A DNA stretch of 40,790 bases from JACCVG01 sp034664165 (lineage in GTDB: Bacteria; Actinomycetota; Thermoleophilia; Solirubrobacterales; Thermoleophilaceae), in assembly GCA_034664165.1 (NCBI GenBank), contig JAXDIE010000139.1, positions 1-40,790 of the forward strand. The letters run 5' to 3'. Both the position numbers and the translations under genes were made by a program. Below, one piece after another: positions 30,634-37,310 of the stretch. The notes below the pieces were generated by a model. The model was given only the letters and a program-made list of their open reading frames with translations, had not been told where the DNA came from and ran no database searches. The number at the start of each line of letters is the position of its first letter. Position 1 is the stretch's first letter.

Positions 30634-31782
30634 CTAAGGCAGGGGGTCGGTGCCGGGGTCGCCTCCGTTGAGCTGGGCGAAAGCGGACCACGCCGACTTG
30701 GGCACACCGTTCTTCTTGAAGAGCCCGGCATAGGTCTGCCAGCGGTCGTTGCTGGGGAAGCCCGGTGGAGTGAAGTCCCCGTCGCGCCAGGAATACCAAT
30801 ATGCGCGCCGGACCTTGAGCCTGCTCGCGAATTCCCTGACCGAGCCGAACAGGCGCACGAGGGCCTTTCGCTGACCTTTCTGGTCCGTTGTGAACGGGCT
30901 GACGGGACCCGCCGAGGCAGCGCCGAGCTCAGTGACATAGATGGTCTTGGCCTCATCCCCGTTCTCATCCGCCACTGCCCGCACCTGGCCCACCGCCTCC
31001 TCCAGGCCGGTCCGGTCCTCGAGCGGGATGTAGGTGTGGACCGCGATCACGTCGAAGTCGTGGCGGAAGCCCGGGACCTTGTAGAGCTTTGTGAGGAACG
31101 TGGTCATGGGCCTTGGCGTGATCCGGCTCTGAGGCATGCCCGCGAGGACCGTCCTGGCCGCCGGGTCCACGCTCTTGATCGCCTGATTGGTGAGGTCCAG
31201 GAACGCCGCGTACTCTGTGGGCCTCGGTTTCCCGTGTGTCCAGAAAGTCCGCAGGTTCGGCTCGTTCCACACCTGCCAGTCGACCATGGGATTGAACTGG
31301 ACACCGCTGGTCTGGGTCCAGAAGGTGCCGGTTCTGCCGTAGCGCGCCACGGCGCTTGCCACGAATACCCGCCAGCGCTCCAGGTCGGCAACGGTCACGG
31401 GCGGCTGAGCGTTGAACTCGGACTTCTCCACGAACCCGGGAGACCCGAGGAGCGTCGGCAGGATGCGCACTCGGGGGAGCGTGCCCTCGCTCGCCCACGT
31501 CATGAGCTTGTCGTACCGGTCGAAGTCGAGCGGCCCGTCTTGGTCCCTCTGGACGACCTCCCACTCGAAGGGCACCCGAAGCGTCCGGGTGCCCGCCTGC
31601 CTCATCCGGAGAACCTCCGCCTCGCTGAGCAGGCCGTCGCCGTCGCGCTCGGCGTGGATCCCCAGCATCAGCGCCTGGGCCGGCGCCGCGGGAAGCCCGG
31701 CCAACAGGATGGCCAGCAGCGCCGCCAGCGCCAGGGGGCCTGGCCGGCGGGATGCGGAGGCCGTCTGGAGGGCGCCGATCAC
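30634..31782 (-). CDS. Exported clan-A glycoside hydrolase (GH39/PslG-like)
   Basis: A 382-residue exported protein with a signal peptide (LALAALLAILLAGLPAAPAQA). The TIM-barrel core has MRQAGTRTLRVPFEWEVVQ, MVDWQVWNEPN with the acid/base Glu of clan A (NEP), VHTYIPLEDR, and YVTELGAASAG with the nucleophile Glu. It would cleave or remodel a beta-linked polysaccharide outside the membrane, in the way PslG acts in its exopolysaccharide locus. Paralogue of the upstream gene (31804-33273), with which it shares the WRDGDFTPPG / WQTYAGLF C-terminal blocks. GTG start 21 bp after that gene. Confidence 0.8.
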   Translation of the reverse strand: MIGALQTASASRRPGPLALAALLAILLAGLPAAPAQALMLGIHAERDGDGLLSEAEVLRMRQAGTRTLRVPFEWEVVQRDQDGPLDFDRYDKLMTWASEGTLPRVRILPTLLGSPGFVEKSEFNAQPPVTVADLERWRVFVASAVARYGRTGTFWTQTSGVQFNPMVDWQVWNEPNLRTFWTHGKPRPTEYAAFLDLTNQAIKSVDPAARTVLAGMPQSRITPRPMTTFLTKLYKVPGFRHDFDVIAVHTYIPLEDRTGLEEAVGQVRAVADENGDEAKTIYVTELGAASAGPVSPFTTDQKGQRKALVRLFGSVREFASRLKVRRAYWYSWRDGDFTPPGFPSNDRWQTYAGLFKKNGVPKSAWSAFAQLNGGDPGTDPLP

Positions 31783-31803
31783 GGGCAGCGGAACCTAACG
31801 CAC

Positions 31804-33273
31804 CTACTTCGCCGGCACGCCGGGCCGCGACGGCAGAGCGCCCTGGCCCGGCACGCCGCGGTTGATTGCGCAGAACGCCTGCCAGGCCGGCTTGGGTCGG
31901 CCGTCGGCTGTGAAGAGCCCGGTGTAGGTTTGCCAGCGGTCGCTATCGGGGCCCGATGGCGGGAACACGTCCCCGTCACGCCACTGAAACCAGATCGCCT
32001 TCTCAATCCGATCCCCGCCGGCGAGACGCTCAATCTGGCCGAAGAACTCCCGGAGCGCCGCCGCCTGGCCTTTCTCATCGGTGGTCAGGTCCGTCTTGGG
32101 GCCGTTCGAGGCGACGCCGATCTCGGTGATGAAGATCGGCTTGTCGCCGTCTCCATTGGAGTCGGCCACGCTGCGAACCCGGCGGAGCGCCGCCGCGAGC
32201 AGCCGCGAGTCCTTGACGAACACGAACGGCTGGGGTGCCAGCACGTCGAAGTGATCCCCGATTCCCTTCACGCGATAGAGGTCGCGCAGGAACTCGGACA
32301 TCGGCAGTGGTGCGCTCTGGCGTTCGAGCATCCCGGCCAGCACCGTCTTTGCGCGCGGGTCCTCGGTCTTGATCGCCTCGTCGGTTATGCGCAGCAGCTG
32401 TGCGTACTCGCGAGCGTCGGGACGGCCCTTGGTCCAGAACGGGCTCAGGTTCGGCTCGTTCCAGACCTGCCAGTCGTATACCGGGTTGTAGTGGAGACGC
32501 CCGGAGTCGATCGCGCCCTGATTCTCCGCCCAGAAGCTCCCGTGGGGCCCGTAGCGAGCCACCGCCGCCCGGACGAACCGCGCCCAGGCGCGCATGTCGG
32601 CCGGCGCTGTGGCCGGCTCGTTGCTCGTGTCCGCGCCCCGTACCCACGATGGAGATCCAAAAAGGATCGGCAAGACCTGCACCCGAGGCAGCTGGCCCCC
32701 GCTGGCCCCCGCCATGATCTGGTCGAAGCTCGTGAAGTCGTAGGGCCCGCCCTTGGCCGGCTGCACCAGCTCCCAGTCGAGTGTCGTGCGGACCACGTCG
32801 GTGCCGCCCAGCCGCATCCGCTGGAACTCATCCTGCGACAGCGTGCCCGCGCCATCACGACCGGCCATCACGCCGAAGTCGACGTCGGCCCCTGCCGCCG
32901 CCGGCACGATCAGGCATGCCACAAGCAGCGCGGCGATGGCCACGGCCCGCCGCCGGCTCACTGCAGCGCCTGCCAGACCCAGACCGACGACCACGAGGGC
33001 CAGCGGCAGCATGATCCCGCCTCCGCCGCCGCCCGTGACGAAGGCCGCGGCTACAGCGGCCACGACAGGGTCCGGGTCGTTGACGCAGTGCTCGGTGTCG
33101 GCCGCAGGGGCCACGCGTTGGATGTCGACCGCAGGACGCCCGCCGCGAGCGTCAGGGACGACCTCCAGGTATTGGTCGACCTCGGGGTTCGGAACCTCCC
33201 ATGCGCCGGCGGTGGCCGGTGGCATGAGCGCGAGCAGAAGCAGGGCCAACACGCCACATGATCGGAGGCTCAT
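31804..33273 (-). CDS. Membrane-anchored clan-A glycoside hydrolase with extra N-terminal module
   Basis: A 489-residue protein. The catalytic domain (about 130-489) parallels the downstream gene: MRLGGTDVVRTTLDWELVQ, VYDWQVWNEPN (acid/base Glu), FITEIGVASNG (nucleophile Glu), WFQWRDGDVFPPSG. The N-terminal 125 residues are unusual. They hold a signal peptide (LALLLLALMPPATAGA), a motif VDQYLEVVPDARGG, a Gly run (GGGGGG), a hydrophobic segment LPLALVVVGLGLAGAAV, the basic SRRR, and then a second hydrophobic stretch. This looks like a complete small surface-anchored protein fused in front of the hydrolase. ATG overlaps the HAD stop (ATGA). Confidence 0.8.
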   Translation of the reverse strand: MSLRSCGVLALLLLALMPPATAGAWEVPNPEVDQYLEVVPDARGGRPAVDIQRVAPAADTEHCVNDPDPVVAAVAAAFVTGGGGGGIMLPLALVVVGLGLAGAAVSRRRAVAIAALLVACLIVPAAAGADVDFGVMAGRDGAGTLSQDEFQRMRLGGTDVVRTTLDWELVQPAKGGPYDFTSFDQIMAGASGGQLPRVQVLPILFGSPSWVRGADTSNEPATAPADMRAWARFVRAAVARYGPHGSFWAENQGAIDSGRLHYNPVYDWQVWNEPNLSPFWTKGRPDAREYAQLLRITDEAIKTEDPRAKTVLAGMLERQSAPLPMSEFLRDLYRVKGIGDHFDVLAPQPFVFVKDSRLLAAALRRVRSVADSNGDGDKPIFITEIGVASNGPKTDLTTDEKGQAAALREFFGQIERLAGGDRIEKAIWFQWRDGDVFPPSGPDSDRWQTYTGLFTADGRPKPAWQAFCAINRGVPGQGALPSRPGVPAK

Positions 33274-33965
33274 GAGCCGATCCCCACGAGCGCACGGAAC
33301 TCGGCCGGTTCCGGCAGTTGCTCGAGGAGCGCCCACGGCTCCGCCTGTGCCAGCTCGTCGATCGGTACCGGGCCCGTGGCCACGGCGATGGTGAACGCGC
33401 CGATGTCCTTCCCGCAGGCCACGTCGCGGGCGGTGTCGCCGATCACGTAGAGCCGGGGATCTCCTGCCAGTCGCTCGATCGCCATCGCCTTGGCGCGCTC
33501 GGCTATCTCGGTCCGCGTGCCGGGGCCGGTGCACATGCCACCCTCGGAGATGTGGTCGAACAAGCCGTAGTGGGTCAGCTTGGCTCGTGCGCCCGCAGGT
33601 GTGTTGCCCGTCAGGAGGAGTGAGACGACCCCGGGTTCGTCCCTCAGGTCCTCGAGGATCTCCAGCACACCCGGCATGACCTGCCCCGCCCGGCGCGGCA
33701 GCGCCGCCGGAAGCTCCCGCTCGTAGGCGGCAAGCAGGGCTTCCGCCTGCTTCGGATCCGGGCTCCCGCCAAATTGCTCCACGATCATCTCGGCGATGGC
33801 CGCGTCGGTCAGGCCCGCCGTGTGGATCTCTCTCAACGCGGCCTCGACGCCCAGGACCTCCCCGGCCGCGGCCTCGAGGGCGAACACGCCGGCGCGCGCG
33901 GTGGTGATCAGGGTCCCGTCGATGTCCCAGAGCAGCCCGACCGGCGCTCCCTCCACGCCGCTCAC
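33270..33965 (-). CDS. HAD-superfamily sugar-phosphate phosphatase
   Basis: A 231-residue HAD hydrolase with a helical cap. Motif I is LLWDIDGTLITT with nucleophile D14 and D16; motif II SLLLTGNTPAG (about 117); the conserved Lys region AKLTHYGLFDHIS; motif IV YVIGDTARDVACGKDIG with D177. The overall form is phosphoglycolate phosphatase/Gph-like. Between a CMP-sugar synthetase and an aldehyde dehydrogenase in one operon, it most likely dephosphorylates a sugar-acid phosphate before activation with CTP, as KdsC or Kdn-9-phosphatase do. GTG start overlaps the stop of the synthetase (GTGA) and gives tight coupling. Confidence 0.87.
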   Translation of the reverse strand: MSGVEGAPVGLLWDIDGTLITTARAGVFALEAAAGEVLGVEAALREIHTAGLTDAAIAEMIVEQFGGSPDPKQAEALLAAYERELPAALPRRAGQVMPGVLEILEDLRDEPGVVSLLLTGNTPAGARAKLTHYGLFDHISEGGMCTGPGTRTEIAERAKAMAIERLAGDPRLYVIGDTARDVACGKDIGAFTIAVATGPVPIDELAQAEPWALLEQLPEPAEFRALVGIGS

Positions 33966-34696
33966 GTCCGCGCCGGCAACGCGGGCAGAACTGCCTCGCC
34001 GGACTCCGCCAGCGCCTCCGCCCTGTCCCAGTCGTCGGGATAGTCGATCGAGAAGCCTTCGTGCCCCTCGCTCAGCAGCGGCAGGATCACCGCGCCCGAA
34101 ATCGAGTTCTGCTCGAGGACGGCGCGGGAGCGTGCGATCTCGAGGCTCGAGTCCTGCACATACACCTCCGGCAGCGCGGCGTACTGACGCGAGTGCAGCG
34201 GCACCTGGCCTTCGGGTTGGTCCAGCAACGGGCGCATGGGGCCATGCCCGTCGAGCGTCCACATCTTGCCCGGGTGCTCGCGGCAGCGCCTGACCGCGCG
34301 CACGGAATCGGCGTCCGGGTTCTGCTCGAGCAATGCATGTGCGCGCCTGATCGCTGCAGCCGAGCGGAAGGGGCTCGTGGGCCGCAGGATCGCGAACATG
34401 TCCCAGCTCTCCATACCGGGCTGCCCCAGCGCGTGCGCCACCCACTCGATGTCGGGCGAGGTTGCCCCCGCCAGCTCGGACGGGCGCAGCCACGCCGCCT
34501 CCGCGCCGTAGGAGCGGGCCAGCTGAGCGATCTCCTCCGAGTCGGTCGAGACCACCACTGCGCCGAAGAGGCCACAGTCGAGCGCCCCCGCGATCGAGTA
34601 GGCGATCAGCGGATGTCCCGCGAGCGGCTTGATGTTCTTGCCCGGCACGCGGGTCGACCCCGCGCGGGCCGGGACCAGCGCAACGGCTCCGGCCAC
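33962..34696 (-). CDS. CMP-sugar synthetase (acylneuraminate cytidylyltransferase family)
   Basis: A 244-residue GT-A-fold nucleotidyltransferase. It opens VALVPARAGSTRVPGKNIKPLAGHPLIAYSI: the R-x-G-S-x-x-x-x-x-K-N loop binds CTP. Further blocks are VVVSTDSEEIAQLARSYGAE, LRPTSPFRSAAAIRRA and the late FSIDYPDDWDRAEAL, as in NeuA/PseF/LegF/PtmB. It joins CTP to the anomeric hydroxyl of a 2-keto-3-deoxy sugar acid. No NeuB or KdsA synthase is in the window, so the sugar is open. The start is a GTG whose G is the last base of the aldehyde dehydrogenase TAG. Confidence 0.88.
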   Translation of the reverse strand: MAGAVALVPARAGSTRVPGKNIKPLAGHPLIAYSIAGALDCGLFGAVVVSTDSEEIAQLARSYGAEAAWLRPSELAGATSPDIEWVAHALGQPGMESWDMFAILRPTSPFRSAAAIRRAHALLEQNPDADSVRAVRRCREHPGKMWTLDGHGPMRPLLDQPEGQVPLHSRQYAALPEVYVQDSSLEIARSRAVLEQNSISGAVILPLLSEGHEGFSIDYPDDWDRAEALAESGEAVLPALPART

Positions 34697-36156
34697 TAGA
34701 TGCGCCCCGGGTCGTGGTTCACGTAGACCGTCTTCAGCTCCGAGTAGACCTCGAGGGCCTCGGTGCCCGCCTCGCGCCAACCGGTGCCGGATGCCCGGAG
34801 CCCGCCGAAGGGCATGTGGGGCTCGGAGCCGTACGTCGGTCCGTTCACCGAGGCAACCCCGCTTGAGACCCTGGTGATGAACTCCTGGGCCCGGTGCACG
34901 TTGGCGGTCCAGATCGCGGCCGTCAGGCCGTAGGGCGAGTCGTTGGCCAGCCTGAGCGCCTCCTCAAAGCCGGCGACCGGGCTGAGGGTGGTGATCGGGC
35001 CGAACAACTCGGTTGCCTCCAGTTCCGGTGCCCGGCCGGGATGCTCGATCAGCGTGGGGCTCATGTAGAAGCCGCCCTCGTGGCCAGGCCCGCTGAGCCG
35101 CATGCCGCCGGTCAAGATCGTCGCGCCACTCTGGCGAGCCGCCGCCACCGAGCCCAGCATCCGCTCCAGCTGGCGTTCGTTGATCACCGGGCCGTAGTCA
35201 TGCGCGTCGGTGGGCCCGACCTTCTGTGCCTCCGCGTGCTGGACCATGAGGTCGCGGAACTCGCCGTAGACCTCTTCGAAGACGAGCAGCCGGCTCCCGG
35301 CCGCGCAGCGCTGGCCGGCGTTGCTGAAGGCCGATAGCGCCGCCGCCTTGGCGGCGGCCTCGAGGTCGGCGTCCTCGCACACGATCAGCGGGTTCTTCCC
35401 GCCCAGCTCGAGGCACACCTTGGCCAGGCGCTCCCCGGCGGTCCGGGCGATCATCCGCCCAACGCTTGTGGATCCCGTGAAGCTCACGAGGTCGACATCC
35501 GGGTGCTCCACGAGCGGCTGGCCTGCTTCCTCGCCGAAACCGTGGATGACGCTGAGCACGCCCGCCGGGAGCCCGGCCTCCCTGGCCAGCAGGGCGAAGG
35601 CGGTGGCGGTCTCCGGAGTGTCCTCGGAGGCCTTCAGCACCGCGGCGTTCCCGCACAAGAGTGCGGGGAAGACCTTCCAGGCCACGTTTGCGATCGGCGT
35701 GTTGGCCGCGATGATCAAGCCGGCCACGCCAAGCGGCTGGCGGATGGTCATGGCCTGGCGGTTGGGCACACCGCTCGTCGTCGTCCGCGCGTACATGCGC
35801 CGCCCCTCGCCGGCCACGAAATAGCCCATCTCCATCGCAGCGTCGGTCTCACCGGCGGCCTCGGCCGGAGCCTTGCCCGTCTCCTCGGCCACGATCCCGG
35901 CAATCCGGTCGCGGTCGCGCTGGAGCAGTCCCGCGATTTCCCTGAGGATGGCCCCGCGCTCCACGGCGCCCGTCCGGCTCCAGGCGTCCTGTGCCGCCCG
36001 GGCAGATGCGACCGCGGCGTTCACGTCATCCGCGTTCGAGCGTGCGACGTGAGAGATGACCTGGCCGGTGGCGGGCGAGAGCTTCTCGAAGGTGGCCCCG
36101 CCCCTCGCACCTGCCTCCTGCCCGTCGATGAAGTTGCCGATGGTGCGAATGCTCAC
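34696..36156 (-). CDS. NAD(P)-dependent aldehyde dehydrogenase
   Basis: A 486-residue enzyme of normal family length. Key sites: IIAANTPIANVAWKVFPALLCGN (cofactor/oxyanion region), FTGSTSVGRMIA (Rossmann), E250 in KVCLELGGKNP (general base) and the catalytic C284 in NAGQRCAAGSR; the final ELFGPITTLSPV and MPFGGLRASGTGWREAG are also standard. It oxidises an aldehyde to the acid. Its place between an SDR and a CMP-sugar synthetase suggests a role in making an acidic sugar or in recycling an aldehyde formed in that route. It starts with GTG overlapping the SDR stop (GTGA). Confidence 0.9.
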   Translation of the reverse strand: MSIRTIGNFIDGQEAGARGGATFEKLSPATGQVISHVARSNADDVNAAVASARAAQDAWSRTGAVERGAILREIAGLLQRDRDRIAGIVAEETGKAPAEAAGETDAAMEMGYFVAGEGRRMYARTTTSGVPNRQAMTIRQPLGVAGLIIAANTPIANVAWKVFPALLCGNAAVLKASEDTPETATAFALLAREAGLPAGVLSVIHGFGEEAGQPLVEHPDVDLVSFTGSTSVGRMIARTAGERLAKVCLELGGKNPLIVCEDADLEAAAKAAALSAFSNAGQRCAAGSRLLVFEEVYGEFRDLMVQHAEAQKVGPTDAHDYGPVINERQLERMLGSVAAARQSGATILTGGMRLSGPGHEGGFYMSPTLIEHPGRAPELEATELFGPITTLSPVAGFEEALRLANDSPYGLTAAIWTANVHRAQEFITRVSSGVASVNGPTYGSEPHMPFGGLRASGTGWREAGTEALEVYSELKTVYVNHDPGRI

Positions 36157-36902
36157 GCCGTGAAGCCTCCGTCGACTCTGAGGTCATGCCCGGTCAGGTA
36201 CGAAGACTCGTCGGAGGCGAGGAAGACAAGCGGGCCGGCCAGCTCGGCCGGCTCAGCCAGGCGCCCGAGGGGCGTTCGCCCGGCGTACTTCCTCACGAAC
36301 TCGGGGTCCTGGCCTCCCGCCACGCCCCCGGGCGATAGGGCGTTGACCCGCACGCCCTTCGGCCCCCAGAGCCGGGCGAGATAGCGGGTCAGGTTCACGA
36401 CGCCGGCCTTCGACGCGCCGTAGGCCGGCGGCTTCAGAAATGGCGGGTCGAGGCCCAGGTGGTCGTAGAAGCCGGGGTCGGGCGCGACCGAGGCGTACAG
36501 CGAGCCGATGTTCACGATCGACCCGCGGCCGGCGCGGGCCATCGCGGCCCCGATCACCTGACAGGCGTTGAAGGTCCCGACCAGGTTCACATCGAGGGTC
36601 TGGCGGAAGGCGTCCAGGCCGATCTCCTCGAAGAGCGACGTCTCCGCAGGCCCGGGCGGCTGGTCGATTCCGGCGTTGTTCACAAGGACAGTGGGCGCGC
36701 CATGCTCGGCCTCAACCGCGGCGAAGGCAGCCTCCAGCGAAGCGCGATCGGTCACATCCGCCTGGATCGTTCCATCTCCGGCGGCGATGTCGAGCCCGAT
36801 GGCCCGCGCGCCGTTGTCCTCCAACGCGCCCATCCAGACCGGCCCGAGCTGCCCCAGGGCGCCTGTGACGATCGCCAAATGTCCGTCGAGCCGGGCCGCC
36901 AT
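36153..36902 (-). CDS. Short-chain dehydrogenase/reductase, PtmA-like
   Basis: A 249-residue SDR. The nucleotide motif is TGALGQLG (13-20), NNAG at 75-78, catalytic S134, Y161 and K165 (PPAYGASKAG). The insert SLYASVAPDPGFYDHLGLDPPF between Ser and Tyr resembles the SIYG-x-V-AP-x-x-x-x-Y insert of SDRs that accompany NeuA-like genes in flagellin and surface-glycan loci (PtmA type). It would oxidise or reduce a sugar hydroxyl or keto group. First gene of the eight-gene operon; TAGGCT stands 9 nt before its ATG. Confidence 0.87.
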   Translation of the reverse strand: MAARLDGHLAIVTGALGQLGPVWMGALEDNGARAIGLDIAAGDGTIQADVTDRASLEAAFAAVEAEHGAPTVLVNNAGIDQPPGPAETSLFEEIGLDAFRQTLDVNLVGTFNACQVIGAAMARAGRGSIVNIGSLYASVAPDPGFYDHLGLDPPFLKPPAYGASKAGVVNLTRYLARLWGPKGVRVNALSPGGVAGGQDPEFVRKYAGRTPLGRLAEPAELAGPLVFLASDESSYLTGHDLRVDGGFTA

Positions 36903-36911
36903 CGGGGAGCC

Positions 36912-36917
36912 AGCCTA
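36912..36917 (-). promoter_or_regulatory. -10 box TAGGCT of the eight-gene operon
   Basis: On the minus strand TAGGCT (36917-36912) lies 9 nt before the SDR ATG, with no ribosome-binding sequence. It is the only promoter-like element seen for the operon that runs to 28920. Confidence 0.45.
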
Positions 36918-36953
36918 CGCGTTCGAGGCCTTAATCCGGTATTTGTTGTCCTG

Positions 36954-37310
36954 ATGAAGCTGCGGTACACGGTCGCCACCACCTGCGTCGTCGCGCTGAT
37001 CGCGGCGCCCGCCGCTATGGCCAAGTCGTTCTCAGGCACGGTCTCCGGCGGCGGGATCTCCGCCAGCTACAGCATCAAGGCCAAGGGCAAGAAGGTCTGC
37101 GTCTCCTACAGGGGAAGCTCCAGCTCCAATGAGCCCGAAGAGGTCAGGTTCTCGGTCGCCGGCGGCGGGTCTTTCAACGACTCACGGCCGCGGGACGACA
37201 AGTACTGCAAGACCGACAAGGGCTTCGCCAAGGCACTCAAGAAGGCAAGCCAGGTGTCTGCCAAGGGCCAGGGCGCCTACGGCGAGAAGATCAAGGGCAC
37301 GCTGACCTAA
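36954..37310 (+). CDS. Small secreted basic protein, unknown
   Basis: A 118-residue exported protein. Signal peptide MKLRYTVATTCVVALIAAPAAMA, cut near AMA-KS. The mature 95 residues are rich in Ser, Gly and Lys (FSGTVSGGGISASYSIKAKGKKVCVSYRG is the first half in outline, then DDKYCKTDKGFAKALKKASQ). Two cysteines (KVCVS, KYCKT) can form one disulfide. It is divergent from the operon start by 51 bp and convergent with the O-antigen-ligase-like gene, whose stop overlaps its own by 4 bp. The family is not recognised; a cell-wall or glycan-binding role is a guess from charge and context. Confidence 0.72.
   Translation: MKLRYTVATTCVVALIAAPAAMAKSFSGTVSGGGISASYSIKAKGKKVCVSYRGSSSSNEPEEVRFSVAGGGSFNDSRPRDDKYCKTDKGFAKALKKASQVSAKGQGAYGEKIKGTLT

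Noticed and set aside
31600..31660. EF-hand-like loop (ERDGDGLLSEAE) near the N-terminus of the 382-residue hydrolase
   Set aside because: It fits a calcium-loop pattern, but it aligns with a segment in the paralogue that lacks the ligands, and the following helix belongs to the hydrolase fold. Probably coincidence.
32691..32710. Direct repeat of a 10-bp unit (gctggccccc twice)
   Set aside because: Lies in coding sequence for a Gly/Ala-rich stretch; too short and too biased to mean a mobile or regulatory repeat.
29662..33261. A very long open frame (about 1,199 codons) on the plus strand opposite the zinc-ribbon, permease and hydrolase genes
   Set aside because: Composition is that of an antisense shadow in high-GC DNA (rich in Arg, Gly, His, Asp), with no domain, while the minus-strand genes have clear families.
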